From: Thermus sp. 2.9
Lineage (GTDB): Bacteria; Deinococcota; Deinococci; Deinococcales; Thermaceae
Assembly: GCF_000794385.1 (NCBI RefSeq)
Contig: NZ_JTJB01000035.1
Coordinates: 60,984 to 124,983 of the forward strand
Length of the DNA stretch: 64,000 nucleotides
Direction of reading: 5' to 3'
Shown here in pieces: positions 19,549-28,980 of the stretch (its first letter is position 1; each line of letters begins with the position of its first letter). The position numbers and the translations under genes were made by a program. The notes below the pieces were generated by a model. It saw only the letters and a program-made list of their open reading frames with translations, had not been told where the DNA came from and ran no database searches.

Positions 19549-20673
19549 GTGCGCCTTCTTCACACGGCGGACTGGCACTTGGGAAAGGTATTAAGAGGCG
19601 TGGACCGCACCCCGGAGATCGCACAGGCCCTGAAGGACCTTTTGGAAATCGTCAGGAAGGACCGGGTGGACCTCGTCCTGGTGGCGGGGGACCTCTTTGA
19701 CCGGCCCCAGGTTTCCGCGGAGGCGGAGGCCTTGGCGGTGGAGTTTTTCCTGAGGCTGAGGGAGCTTGGGGTCCCCGCCCTGGTGATCGCCGGCAACCAC
19801 GACCCCAAGGAGCGCCTCGAGGCCCTTTCCCCCCTCCTCGCCCTGGCCGGGGCCACGGTGCGGGGCCGGCCCCTTTTCCGCGAGGAAGGGGGGGTGGTGC
19901 AGGTCCTGGGGGTCGGGGCGGCCCTCCTGCCCTTCGTGTCCGAGAGGGTGCTCATGAAAAAGCTCTGGCAGGAGGCGGAGGGGCGCCACCAGACCTACGC
20001 CGAAAGCATGCGGCGCATCCTGGACAACCTGGCGAGCCCCCTGATGCTGGGCCACTTCGCCGTGGTGGGGGCGCGGCCTGGGGGAGGGGAGTTCGCCTTC
20101 CACCTTTCCGAGGCCTACGCCGTGCCCACGGCCTTTTTGCCCCTTTCCGCCCGGTACGTGGCCTTGGGCCACATCCACCGCCAACAGGCGGTTTCCGAGG
20201 CCCCTTTGGCCTGGTACTCGGGAAGCCTAATCCAGTTGGACTTCGGCGAGGGGGAGGAGGCGGAGCGGGGGGCGCTTTTGGTGGAGCTTCCCCCCTCGGG
20301 GCCTCCCAAGGTCCACCCCATCCGGGAGCGTTGGGGCAAGCCCCTAAGGACTTACCGCCTTTCCCCGAAGGACCTGGATGGGAGGCTGGAGGAGCTAAGG
20401 GGCTTTCCCGGCTACCTGAGGCTCGTGGTGGAGGGGAGGCTTTCCGCTGTGGTGCGGGAGAGGCTCTTCCAGGCCCTGCCCAACCTCCTCGCCGTGGAGG
20501 GGGCGGGGGTCTCGCCCGAGGAGATCCAGGGGGAAGGGGGGGCGGAGCTTGGCCTCCTCGAGGCCTACGCCCGCTACCTGGAGGAAAAGGGGCGCAAGGA
20601 GGAAGGGCTTCTGCAAGGTCTAAAGCAGGTGCTCACGGAGGTGGAGCTTGAGGCCCTTGCGCTTGGAACTTGA
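19549..20673 (+). CDS. sbcD: SbcD nuclease subunit
   Basis: The 374-aa protein begins VRLLHTADWHLGKVLRG and has the metallophosphoesterase motifs of Mre11/SbcD: DxH (TADWHLG), GDLFD, GNHDP, and GHFAV and GHIHR. With SbcC it cleaves hairpins and blocked DNA ends. I prefer the GTG at 19549 over an ATG at 19540: the family start is M-x-I/L-LHTSDWHLG, and a CATAAT box (19536-19541) ends 7 nt before GTG and overlaps the ATG. The 3' end overlaps sbcC by 26 nt. Confidence 0.93.
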   Translation: MRLLHTADWHLGKVLRGVDRTPEIAQALKDLLEIVRKDRVDLVLVAGDLFDRPQVSAEAEALAVEFFLRLRELGVPALVIAGNHDPKERLEALSPLLALAGATVRGRPLFREEGGVVQVLGVGAALLPFVSERVLMKKLWQEAEGRHQTYAESMRRILDNLASPLMLGHFAVVGARPGGGEFAFHLSEAYAVPTAFLPLSARYVALGHIHRQQAVSEAPLAWYSGSLIQLDFGEGEEAERGALLVELPPSGPPKVHPIRERWGKPLRTYRLSPKDLDGRLEELRGFPGYLRLVVEGRLSAVVRERLFQALPNLLAVEGAGVSPEEIQGEGGAELGLLEAYARYLEEKGRKEEGLLQGLKQVLTEVELEALALGT

Positions 20674-23524
20674 GGGGTTTGGCCCCTACCGGGAGCGGCA
20701 GGAGGTGGACTTTTCCGATGTGGAGCTCTTCGCCATCACCGGGCCCACGGGGAGCGGCAAGAGCACCCTTTTAGACGCCATGGCCTTCGCCCTTTACGGC
20801 CGCGTGCCCCGGGTGGGCCGCAACGTGGCGGACCTGGTCCACCCCGCCTTGGGGGAGGCCCGGGTGCGCCTCACCTTCCAGGTGGGGGAGCGGGTCTACC
20901 GGGTGGAGCGGGTGCGGGGCAGGCGGAGCGAGGCCCGCCTCTTTGCCCTGGATGGGGGCGGGGAGCGCCTCGTCCCCTTGGAGGGCCTGGAGGAGGTGAA
21001 CCGGAGGGTGGAAGGGCTATTGGGCCTCTCCTACGAGGCCTTCACCCGGGCCCTCCTCCTGCCCCAAGGGGAGTTTGACCGCTTCCTGAAGGGGGAGGCC
21101 AAGGAGCGAAGGCGCATCCTCCTGGACCTATTTGAGCTTGCGAGGCTGGAGAAGGCCCGGGAGAAGGCGGCTTCCAGGCGGGCCTCCCTGCTGGAGGAGA
21201 AGGGGCGGCTGGAGGGGGAGCTAAAGACCCTCGAGGACGCCACCCTCGAGGCGCTGGAGGCCTTGGAGGGGACGCTTGCCCATAGGGAGGCGGAGGCGGA
21301 AAGGCTTGGGGAGGCGGTGGAGCGCCTGGAAAGGGAGGCCAAGGAGGCGGAGACCCTCTTCCAACACCTGGAAAGGCGCCACCACTTGGAGACGAGGAGG
21401 GAGCGCCTTTTGGGAGAGGCCTCCGCCATGGAGGATCTGCGGAAGCGCCTGGTCCGGGCGGAGGAGGCCGCTCGGGCCCTGCGCCTTTGGGAGGCCTACC
21501 GGGAGAAGGAGGCCGCCCTGCGGGCCACGGAGGCGGGGCTTGGGGAGCTTGAGGGGAGGCTTTCGGAGCTGGAAGGGAAGCGGAAGGCGTTGGCCTTCCA
21601 TCCCGAGGCCCTGCGGGAGGCGAGGAAGGCCCTCTGGGAGGCCCGGAAGCTAGAGCGCTTGGAGGTCCTCTGGCGCCGGGTGGGGGTGAAGGAGCACCCA
21701 AGCCCCCGTCTGGACCCCGAGGCCCTGGAGGCCCTTCTGGACGAGGAACCCCGTCTGGAAGGGGAGGTGCGGGCCCTGGAGGCTTGGGCCGAGGCCAGGA
21801 AGCGGCGCTTAGCGGGGGAGGCGGCCTTGGCCCAGCTTAGGGAAGCGCTAAAGGAGGTGGAGGCGGAGGGCAAGGCGAAGCGGGAGGAGGTGGAGGCCCT
21901 GGCCGAGGCCCTGAAGGGGGCGGAGGCCCACGCGCTAAAGGAGGAGCTTTCCTCCCTAAAGGAGGCCTTGGACCGCTTGCAGGGGGAAAAGGCGCGGCTG
22001 GAGGGGGAGCTCGCCGCTTTGGAGCTGGAGGAGAGGCGGCAGGGGCTATTGGCCTACCACGACCTCCTGGAGCCCGGCAAGCCCTGCCCCCTTTGCGGGG
22101 GGCTCGTCCACACCCTGCCCCCAAGGCCGGAGGGGGTGGACCTGGTCCCGCGGCGGCGGGTCCTGGAAAGGGCGCTAAGGGAGGTTCTGGCGGAGCTTGG
22201 GCGCCTCCGTCAGGCGGTCTCGGCCAAGGAGGAGGCCCTGGAGGGGCTCGGGGTGGGGCCCAGGCCCGGGGACCTCGAGGCCCTAAAGAAGGCCCACGCC
22301 GAGGCACAGAGGGCCTTGGAGGCCCTCCGGGACCGCTACCAGGAGCTGAGGGGTGAGGTGAAGGCCAAAGAGAAGGAGGTGGAGGGGCTTCGGGCGGAGG
22401 AGGCCCGCCTCCGCCCGCACCGGGAGGGGGAGCCGGAGGTCCTCCTCGCCGAGGCCCGGGCCGCCTTGGCGGCCTTGAGGGAGGAGAAGGCCGCCCTAGG
22501 GGCTGGGCTCTACCGGTACCTTCTGGAGGTTACCGGGGGCAAGGGGGTGGGGGGTTACCTGGAGGCCCTCGGCCAGGCGGTGCGGGACCTGGAGGAAAGG
22601 GAGGCCCAGGATAGGGTTCTCGCCGAGGCCGAGGAGGGGTTGCGCCGGGACCTCGCCGCCCTGCGAGCCAAAAGGGAGGAGCAGGCAAAGGCCCTGGCCG
22701 AGGCGGAAGCCCTGGTCCAAGGCCTCATGCCCGAGGAGGAGGCGAGAACCCTCTACCTCCCTCCCCAGGAGGCGGAGGCCCTGCGGAACCGCCTCAAGGC
22801 CCACGAGGAGGAGTTCGCTGAGGTGGAGGCCCTTCTGAAGGCCTTGCCTCCCTTGCCCGACATTCCCTTGGAGGAGGCCCGCACCCGCCTCGAGGCGGCA
22901 AAGGAAGCCTTGGACCAGGCGCGGGGGCGGCTTGGGGAGCTCCAGGGGGAGGTGGCCGTCCTGCGGGACCGGGTGAAGGCCCGGCGGGAAAGGCTTGAGC
23001 GCCGCCGGGAGTTGGAGGGTTGCCTGGCGGAGGTGGTGCGGGAGGTGGACCTATGGGACAAGCTGGCCCGCGACCTTCAGGAAAACAACTTCCCCGCCTA
23101 CCTCCTGGGCCTAAGGCAAAGGAGCCTGGTGGAGCGGGCGGATGCCCTTCTTGCCACCCTCTCCGGGGGGCGGTACCGCCTCTTGGGCAAGGGGGACGAG
23201 TACGAGGTCTATGACCTCTGGACCGAAGCCCGCCGCCCGGTGAAGACCCTTTCCGGGGGGGAGAGCTTCCTGGCGAGCCTCTCCTTGGCCCTGGCCCTTT
23301 CCGAGGAGCTCTCCCGGGGCCGCCTGGGGGCCCTCTTTTTGGACGAGGGGTTCGGCACCCTGGACCCGGAGGCCCTCGAGGGGGTGGCGGCCGTCCTGGA
23401 AAGCCTCCCCACCCGGGGGAGGCTCGTGGGCATCGTGACCCACGTGGAGGCCCTGGCGGAGCGTCTTCCCGCCAGGCTTCGGGTGCGCAAGCACCCTTCC
23501 GGGAGCCGGGTGGAGTGGGCCTAG
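20648..23524 (+). CDS. sbcC: SbcC/Rad50-type ATPase
   Basis: The 958-aa protein has a split ABC ATPase head: Walker A ITGPTGSGKSTLLDAMAFALYG near the N-terminus, signature KTLSGGESFLASLSLALAL and Walker B LGALFLDEGFGTLD at the C-terminus. Two long coiled coils between them are joined by a zinc hook (GKPCPLCGGLVH, near residue 480). It tethers DNA ends and controls the SbcD nuclease. The TTG start at 20648 lies inside sbcD, so the two subunits are translationally coupled. Confidence 0.95.
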   Translation: MRPLRLELEGFGPYRERQEVDFSDVELFAITGPTGSGKSTLLDAMAFALYGRVPRVGRNVADLVHPALGEARVRLTFQVGERVYRVERVRGRRSEARLFALDGGGERLVPLEGLEEVNRRVEGLLGLSYEAFTRALLLPQGEFDRFLKGEAKERRRILLDLFELARLEKAREKAASRRASLLEEKGRLEGELKTLEDATLEALEALEGTLAHREAEAERLGEAVERLEREAKEAETLFQHLERRHHLETRRERLLGEASAMEDLRKRLVRAEEAARALRLWEAYREKEAALRATEAGLGELEGRLSELEGKRKALAFHPEALREARKALWEARKLERLEVLWRRVGVKEHPSPRLDPEALEALLDEEPRLEGEVRALEAWAEARKRRLAGEAALAQLREALKEVEAEGKAKREEVEALAEALKGAEAHALKEELSSLKEALDRLQGEKARLEGELAALELEERRQGLLAYHDLLEPGKPCPLCGGLVHTLPPRPEGVDLVPRRRVLERALREVLAELGRLRQAVSAKEEALEGLGVGPRPGDLEALKKAHAEAQRALEALRDRYQELRGEVKAKEKEVEGLRAEEARLRPHREGEPEVLLAEARAALAALREEKAALGAGLYRYLLEVTGGKGVGGYLEALGQAVRDLEEREAQDRVLAEAEEGLRRDLAALRAKREEQAKALAEAEALVQGLMPEEEARTLYLPPQEAEALRNRLKAHEEEFAEVEALLKALPPLPDIPLEEARTRLEAAKEALDQARGRLGELQGEVAVLRDRVKARRERLERRRELEGCLAEVVREVDLWDKLARDLQENNFPAYLLGLRQRSLVERADALLATLSGGRYRLLGKGDEYEVYDLWTEARRPVKTLSGGESFLASLSLALALSEELSRGRLGALFLDEGFGTLDPEALEGVAAVLESLPTRGRLVGIVTHVEALAERLPARLRVRKHPSGSRVEWA

Positions 23525-23656
23525 GGAGGAGAGTTCCGGGCTGGCCCTGGGGTGAATGCCGGCGCAGGGCCTCGAGGGGGGCGCTGTGCCTTCCGGTCAG
23601 GGGGCTAACAAAAATGCTCCGGATAACCGGGAGCGTAAGGACAAGGTTCTCCTAGG

Positions 23657-23680
23657 GGTGGTCCTCGGGCCACCTTTTCT
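23657..23680 (+). terminator. Intrinsic terminator after sbcC
   Basis: GGTGGTC and GGCCACC form a 7-bp stem (one T-G pair) around CTCG, followed by TTTTCTT. It overlaps the -35 box of the next gene. From the sbcC stop to this hairpin (23525-23656) I see no gene. Confidence 0.65.
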
Positions 23681-23708
23681 TGACCCGGTCTAAGCCCTCT
23701 TTTAGACT
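23680..23708 (+). promoter_or_regulatory. Strong promoter of the Notum-like esterase gene
   Basis: TTGACC (23680-23685) and TAGACT (23703-23708) are spaced by 17 nt. This is the best-matching -35/-10 pair in the window. Its short leader carries a GGAGGT ribosome site (23715-23720), unlike the leaderless genes around it. Confidence 0.8.
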
Positions 23709-23724
23709 GGGGGTGGAGGTGAAA

Positions 23725-24711
23725 ATGAAGCGGCTTATCGCCCTCCTTTGGCTTTTGGGTTTGGCCTTGGCCCAGGGGCTTGCCCTTTGGCAGGCGGTGG
23801 AGGTGCCGGGTGGGGTTTGCGCCGACGGGTCTCCCTACCGCTTTTACGTGAGCCCAGGGGACCCCAGGAAGGTGGTCCTGGACTTCCAGGGGGGTGGGGC
23901 CTGCTGGGACGCCGCCACCTGTGGCCCGGAAAGCCGCACCTACCGCAAGCGGGTGGACACGCAGGAGCTCGCCCTCGCCCAAGGCATCTACAACCGCATC
24001 AGCGTGGCCAACCCCTTCTACGGCTGGACCCACGTCTTCATCCCCTACTGCACCGGGGACCTCCACGTGGGCCGGGCCACGGTGGACTACGGGGGCTTTA
24101 GGGTCCACCACCAGGGGGCGCGGAACGTCCAGGCGGTGCTGGAGTACGTCTTCAAGAACCACACCAACCCGGAGCGGGTCTTCGTCACCGGATGTAGCGC
24201 CGGGGCTTACGGGGCGGTCTTCTGGGCGGACAAGGTGTTTTCCACCTACAAGAACGCCCAGGTGGCCGTCTGCGGGGACGCCGGGGTGGGGGTGCGCACG
24301 GAGGGCTTCCCCGGCTTCGCCCGCTGGAACCCGCGCCTGCCCGACCTGCCCGGCCTCTCCGCGAACCCCGAGGTGTGGCAGATCTACCTGGCCTTGGCCA
24401 AAGCCTACCCCAAGGCGGTCTTGGCCCAGTACACCACGGTCCTGGACGGCACCCAGATCTTCTTCTACGGCCTCATGAAGGGGGAGGCCACCCCTTCCGA
24501 GGCCACCGCACGGGAATGGGCGCAAAAAGCTTTGGAGGCGGTGCTCCGCCCCGCCCAGGCGGAAAACTACACCTTCTACCTGGCCCTAGGGGGCCAGCAC
24601 TGCATCCTGCCCCGCCCCGAGCTCTACACGGCGAAGGTGGGGGAGGTGAGCTTCTTGGACTGGCTCAGGGGCCTGGCGGAGGGGAAGGTGCCCCCTCGGG
24701 TGCGCCCTTAA
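23725..24711 (+). CDS. Secreted Notum/pectin-acetylesterase-like hydrolase
   Basis: The 328-aa protein has a clear signal peptide (MKRLIALLWLLGLALA). The alpha/beta-hydrolase core of the Notum/plant pectin-acetylesterase family follows: oxyanion region VVLDFQGGGACWD, nucleophile serine in VTGCSAGAYGAVFW, and a late histidine in GGQHCILPR. Such enzymes remove acyl or acetyl groups from polysaccharides or lipids, but the substrate here is unknown. It contains several cysteines, so disulfides are likely. The ATG at 23725 follows a GGAGGT site and opens the signal peptide; an upstream TTG is part of the promoter. Its 3' end overlaps the convergent HExxH gene by 47 nt. Confidence 0.8.
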   Translation: MKRLIALLWLLGLALAQGLALWQAVEVPGGVCADGSPYRFYVSPGDPRKVVLDFQGGGACWDAATCGPESRTYRKRVDTQELALAQGIYNRISVANPFYGWTHVFIPYCTGDLHVGRATVDYGGFRVHHQGARNVQAVLEYVFKNHTNPERVFVTGCSAGAYGAVFWADKVFSTYKNAQVAVCGDAGVGVRTEGFPGFARWNPRLPDLPGLSANPEVWQIYLALAKAYPKAVLAQYTTVLDGTQIFFYGLMKGEATPSEATAREWAQKALEAVLRPAQAENYTFYLALGGQHCILPRPELYTAKVGEVSFLDWLRGLAEGKVPPRVRP

Positions 24712-25441
24712 GGCCAAAGCCGGCGAACCAGTCCTTTAGCCCGGGATATAGCGCCAAAAGCAGGCGGTGGCCCTTCCTGCGGTCCAGGGGGGCCTCCGCC
24801 AAAAAGGCCCTTAAGAGGCGGTCGCCGTTCTCCCGGAGGAGCCCTTCCGCCTTCAGGGTGAACTGGGCCTGGAACCAAAGCGCCCCCTCCAGCCCTCCTC
24901 GCCGCCTTTCGTAGGCGGAAAGGCTTTTCCTTGGGGGTGTGAGGCGGGCCAGGTGGCGGCTCCAGGCGAGGAGGAGGTCCGCCAGGTGGGGCCTCGCCTC
25001 CTTGAGGGCCAGCAGGAAGAGGTAGTTGGCGAAGAACTCGTCCAGCCACCTGGCCCCGGTGCGGAGCCGCCAGGCCACCTGGACGGCGTGGGCGTACTCG
25101 TGCCCCAGGTTGAGGTCCAGGAAGGCGGGGATCTCCCCGGGAGGGGGGCCCAGGGGCAGAAGGGCCTCCCGCAGGCGGTGCACGAGCCTTTCCGGATAGG
25201 TGAGGGGGGCGTAAAGGGCCAGGCCCTCGAGCCCGGCGTGCTGGAAGGGAAGGCCGTAGGGGTAGGGAAGCGAAGCCCGCCACTCCTTTTCCGAGAGGAC
25301 GTAAAGGGCCACGGGGGGGAGGGGGGCGTAGCGGGCGTAGACCTCCCGAAGGGCCAGGAGGTATTCCTGCAGGGCCCGGGCCCGCAAGGCTCCTCCTTCC
25401 GAGAAGAAGGCGGGGAGGTGGGGGTGGGGGAGGGCCCGCAT
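24665..25441 (-). CDS. HExxH metallopeptidase-like protein
   Basis: The 258-aa protein has the zinc motif LNLGHEYAHAVQVAW near residue 115 and an acidic LDEFFANYLF about 20 residues later. This matches the M-superfamily HExxH...E arrangement. The rest is alpha-helical and I cannot place it in a named family. There is no signal peptide, so it is probably cytoplasmic. Its ATG overlaps the recG stop as ATGA. Its last codons overlap the convergent esterase gene, and a proline-rich tail (GAPSPPPGP) lies there. Confidence 0.6.
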   Translation of the reverse strand: MRALPHPHLPAFFSEGGALRARALQEYLLALREVYARYAPLPPVALYVLSEKEWRASLPYPYGLPFQHAGLEGLALYAPLTYPERLVHRLREALLPLGPPPGEIPAFLDLNLGHEYAHAVQVAWRLRTGARWLDEFFANYLFLLALKEARPHLADLLLAWSRHLARLTPPRKSLSAYERRRGGLEGALWFQAQFTLKAEGLLRENGDRLLRAFLAEAPLDRRKGHRLLLALYPGLKDWFAGFGLKGAPEGAPSPPPGP

Positions 25442-27750
25442 CAGATCACTTCCCTAAAGCCGATGCGCTCCGCTTGGGCCTTGAGTTCCGCCTTTAGGGC
25501 CTGGTGCTCGGGGCGGGAGAGGTCGGGGTCGGCCTCGAGGATCCGCTTGGCCAAGGCCCGGGCCCGCTCAATGATCGCTGTGTCCTCCGCCAGGTCGCCA
25601 AGCTTGAGCTCGGGGTAGCCGGACTGCCGCGTGCCCCTAAGCTCCCCGGGCCCCCTTAGCTTCAGGTCCACCTCGGCGATGTAAAAGCCGTCCGTGGACT
25701 CCTCCAGGACCTTGAGGCGCTTGAGGGTCCTCTGGCTCGCCTCCCCCGCCAGGAAGATGGCGTAGCCCTCGAGGCCCCCCCGCCCCACCCGGCCCCGGAG
25801 TTGGTGGAGCTGGGCGAGGCCGAAGCGCTCGGCGTTTTCCACGATGATGAGGGTGGCCTTGGGGATGTCCACCCCCACCTCTATCACCGTGGTGGACACC
25901 AGGAGGTCAAAGGCCCCTTGGCGGAAAGCTTCCATGACCTCCTCCTTTTCCCGGGCGGGCATCTTGCCGTGGAGGAGGGCCATGCGCACCTCGGGGAGGA
26001 GGGCCTTGAGCTCTTCGTACAGGCTTTTCGCCGCCTTAAGGTCCAGTTCCTCGTTCTCCTCAATGGCCGGCGCCACCACGAAGACCTGGTGGCCCTTCTT
26101 CACCTCCTCCCGGGCGAAGGCGTAGGCCTGGAGGCGCAGGCGGTGGGGCAGGACCTTGGTCTTCACGGGCGTGCGCCCGGGGGGCATCTCGTCCAGGAGG
26201 CTCACCTCCAGGTCCCCGTAGAGGGTGAGGGCCAAGGAGCGGGGGATGGGGGTGGCGGACATCACCAGGACGTCGGGGGGGTGCTGGGCCATCTTCAGGA
26301 GGGCCCGCCGCTGAAGCACCCCGAAGCGGTGCTCCTCGTCCACCACGGCGAGGCCCAGGTCCCTAAAGGCCACCCCCTCTTGGATGAGGGCGTGGGTGCC
26401 CACCGCCACCTGGGCCTCCCCTCGGCTTAGGCGCCCGATTGCCGCCTCCTTCTCCTTCTGGGTCATGGAGCCCAGGAGGAGCTCCACCCGCACCCCCAGG
26501 GGGAAGAGGTAACGGGTGAGGTTTTGGAAGTGCTGCCGCGCCAGGATCTCCGTGGGGGCCATGAGGGCCCCCTGCGCCCCGTTTTGCGCCGCCAGGTAGA
26601 GGGCGAAGGCCGCCACCACCGTCTTCCCCGAGCCCACGTCGCCCTGGAGGAGGCGGGCCATCTGCCTCGGGCTTTGCATGTCCTTTGCGATCTCCCCCAT
26701 GACCCTTTCCTGGGCCCGGGTGAGGGGGAAGGGAAGGGCCTTTTTGAAGGTTTCCACCCAGGCCGCCTCCACCCGGAAGCTCCGGCCCAGCACCATCCCC
26801 CCGGCGTCCAGGAGGGCCTTGAGCTCCAGGAGGAGGTACTCGTCAAACTTGAGCCGCAAAAGGGCTCGCTTGAGCGCCTCCTCGTCCTCGGGGAAGTGGA
26901 TGTTCTTGAGGGCCCTGTTGTAGTCCTCTAGCCCCTCCGCCTCCCGGTAGGGGCCCAAGGGGTCGGGCAGGGGCAGGGCCAGTTCCAGGGCCCGCTGCGC
27001 CGTGCGCCGGAGGAAGGCCTGGCTTATCCCTTCCTTGGCGGGGTAGATGGGGACGATGCGCCCGGTGGAAAGGGACTCCGTGCCCTCGTCCTCAAAGTGC
27101 TCCACGAAAAGCTGCACGCCCCCCCGCCGCTGCACCCGGCCGGTGACGATGAGGGTGGCGCCCTCCTCCACCTGGGAAAGGACCCAAGGCTGGTTGAACC
27201 AGACCAGGGTGAGCCGAAAGCCCCAGGCGTCCTGGGCCTTCACCTGCACCACCTGCATGCCCTTCTTGGGGGTTTTGATGAGTTCCTTGCTGAGGACCTT
27301 GACCTGCAAGGTGGCCTTCTTCCCGTCCTCCAGGAAGCGCACCCCGGGCAGGGCGCGCCGGTCCTCGTAGCGGCGGGGGTAGTACTGGAGCACGTCCCGC
27401 ACCGTGTGGAGGCCGAGCTCGGAGAGCTTCTTGCGGCTTTGCGGGGGAGCGAGGCGGTGGGCGGGGTCCTCGAGGCCCAGGCGGGAAGGGGGAGGGGTTT
27501 GGGGTTTTGCCTGGGGAAGGCCACTTTGGAGGAGGCGGATGGCGGCCTCCAGGACCTCTTTCCGCTCCTTCGGGGTTTTGGCCCCGTAGCCCTGGAAGAG
27601 CCGCTGGACCTCGGGGAAGGGCCGGGCCAGGTTTTGCACCAGGCCTTCCAGACCCCCCACCACCACCCGGTCCAACGCCCCGTCTTTGAGCTCCCGCAGA
27701 AGGGGCCTTAGAAGCCTCTCCCGAAGCTCCCCTTCCCTCACGCTCCCCAT
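25441..27750 (-). CDS. recG: ATP-dependent DNA helicase RecG
   Basis: The 769-aa protein has an N-terminal extension, the wedge OB domain (VQVKAQDAWGFRLTLVWFNQPW), and helicase motifs LLQGDVGSGKTVVAAFAL, VVDEEHRFGVLQR, MSATPIPRSLALTLYGD and HQLRGRVGRGG. RecG remodels stalled forks and branched DNA. It is transcribed away from the M16 peptidase genes, 15 nt separating the two start codons. The HExxH gene is coupled downstream. Confidence 0.96.
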   Translation of the reverse strand: MGSVREGELRERLLRPLLRELKDGALDRVVVGGLEGLVQNLARPFPEVQRLFQGYGAKTPKERKEVLEAAIRLLQSGLPQAKPQTPPPSRLGLEDPAHRLAPPQSRKKLSELGLHTVRDVLQYYPRRYEDRRALPGVRFLEDGKKATLQVKVLSKELIKTPKKGMQVVQVKAQDAWGFRLTLVWFNQPWVLSQVEEGATLIVTGRVQRRGGVQLFVEHFEDEGTESLSTGRIVPIYPAKEGISQAFLRRTAQRALELALPLPDPLGPYREAEGLEDYNRALKNIHFPEDEEALKRALLRLKFDEYLLLELKALLDAGGMVLGRSFRVEAAWVETFKKALPFPLTRAQERVMGEIAKDMQSPRQMARLLQGDVGSGKTVVAAFALYLAAQNGAQGALMAPTEILARQHFQNLTRYLFPLGVRVELLLGSMTQKEKEAAIGRLSRGEAQVAVGTHALIQEGVAFRDLGLAVVDEEHRFGVLQRRALLKMAQHPPDVLVMSATPIPRSLALTLYGDLEVSLLDEMPPGRTPVKTKVLPHRLRLQAYAFAREEVKKGHQVFVVAPAIEENEELDLKAAKSLYEELKALLPEVRMALLHGKMPAREKEEVMEAFRQGAFDLLVSTTVIEVGVDIPKATLIIVENAERFGLAQLHQLRGRVGRGGLEGYAIFLAGEASQRTLKRLKVLEESTDGFYIAEVDLKLRGPGELRGTRQSGYPELKLGDLAEDTAIIERARALAKRILEADPDLSRPEHQALKAELKAQAERIGFREVI

Positions 27751-27765
27751 GATACCCTTAGGCCT

Positions 27766-28980
27766 GTGAGCCGCGTGGAGCGACTACCGAATGGCCTCCT
27801 CCTGGCCCTGGAGGAACGGGATTACCCGGGGGTGGCCTTCCAACTTTTGGTCCCCGCCGGGGCGGTGAACGAACCCGAGGGGCTTTTGGGGGCCAGCACC
27901 CTCCTGGAGGGCTGGCTTTGGAAGGGGGCGGGGGAGCTGGACGCCCGGGCCTTGGCCGAGGCCTTGGACGCTTTGGGGGTGCGGCGGAGTAGCGGGGCGG
28001 GGTTGGAGTACACCGCCTTTTCCGCCGCCTTTTTGCCCGAGGTGCTGGAGGAGGTCTTCCGCCTTTACGCCCTCCTCCTCACCCGGCCCCGCTTGCCCGA
28101 GGAGGGGTTTGAGGCGGTGCGGAGCGTGGCGCTTCAGGCCCTTCTTTCCCAAGAGGACCAGCCGGCTCGGAAGCTTTTTTCCGAGCTTCGCCGCCGCGTC
28201 TTCCTCTCCCCCCACGGGCGCGACCCCTTGGGGGAAGAGGAAAGCTTGAAGCGGGCAAGCCCGAAGGCGGTGCGGAAAGACTTCAGGAGGCGCTACACCC
28301 CCAAGGGGGCCATCCTGGCGGTGGCGGGGGGGGTTTCCTGGGAGCGCCTCCTTGGGGCCCTCGAGCCCCTTTTGGCCTGGGAGGGAGAGGAGGCCTCTTA
28401 CCCGGCGCCAACGCTTTCCAAACCCCACCGCTTTACCCTGGAAAGGCCCACGGCCCAGGTGCAGATCGGCCTGGCCTACCCCGACGTGGGGCCGGAAGAC
28501 CCCAGGTTTTACGCCGCCCGGCTCGCTCTGGAGGTCCTCTCCGGGGGCATGGCGAGCCGCCTCTTCACCGAGGTGCGGGAGAAGCGGGGCCTGGTATACG
28601 CCGTTTCCGCCTTCCCCGCCGGGGTCAAGGGCCAGGGCCTCCTCATGGCCTACGCCGGCACCACCAAGGAAAGGGCGGGGGAGACCTTGGCGGTGATGCT
28701 ACGGGAGATGGAACGCCTGCAGGAAGGGGTGGCGGAGGAGGAGCTCGCCCGGGCCAAGGTGGGTTTGAAGACTGCCCTGGTGATGGCGGACGAGTCCATA
28801 AGGAGCCGGGCCGCTTCCATGGCCCGGGACCTCTTCTACCTGGCACGGGTCCGCTCCTTGGCGGAGATAGAAGGGGCCATTGAGGGGACGGGCCTCGAGG
28901 CGGTGAACCGCTTCCTGCGGGAGCACCCCTACCGGAACCCCTGGGTCGGGCTTTTGGGAGAGGTAAGCCATGTTTCGTGA
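27766..28980 (+). CDS. M16 peptidase-like subunit without zinc motif
   Basis: The 404-aa protein has the M16 fold but no HxxEH; the corresponding region reads LLEGWLWKGAGE. It keeps the substrate-binding Arg/Tyr motif RLFTEVREKRGLVYAVSAFP, as do the non-catalytic subunits of bacterial heterodimeric M16 enzymes. It should pair with the catalytic subunit encoded next. TACCCT (27753-27758) ends 7 nt before the GTG start. The next gene begins 11 nt before this one ends. Confidence 0.88.
   Translation: MSRVERLPNGLLLALEERDYPGVAFQLLVPAGAVNEPEGLLGASTLLEGWLWKGAGELDARALAEALDALGVRRSSGAGLEYTAFSAAFLPEVLEEVFRLYALLLTRPRLPEEGFEAVRSVALQALLSQEDQPARKLFSELRRRVFLSPHGRDPLGEEESLKRASPKAVRKDFRRRYTPKGAILAVAGGVSWERLLGALEPLLAWEGEEASYPAPTLSKPHRFTLERPTAQVQIGLAYPDVGPEDPRFYAARLALEVLSGGMASRLFTEVREKRGLVYAVSAFPAGVKGQGLLMAYAGTTKERAGETLAVMLREMERLQEGVAEEELARAKVGLKTALVMADESIRSRAASMARDLFYLARVRSLAEIEGAIEGTGLEAVNRFLREHPYRNPWVGLLGEVSHVS

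Noticed and set aside
23680..23724. Upstream TTG start for the Notum-like gene
   Set aside because: The TTG is the first half of the TTGACC -35 box, and the added residues precede a clean signal peptide starting at 23725.
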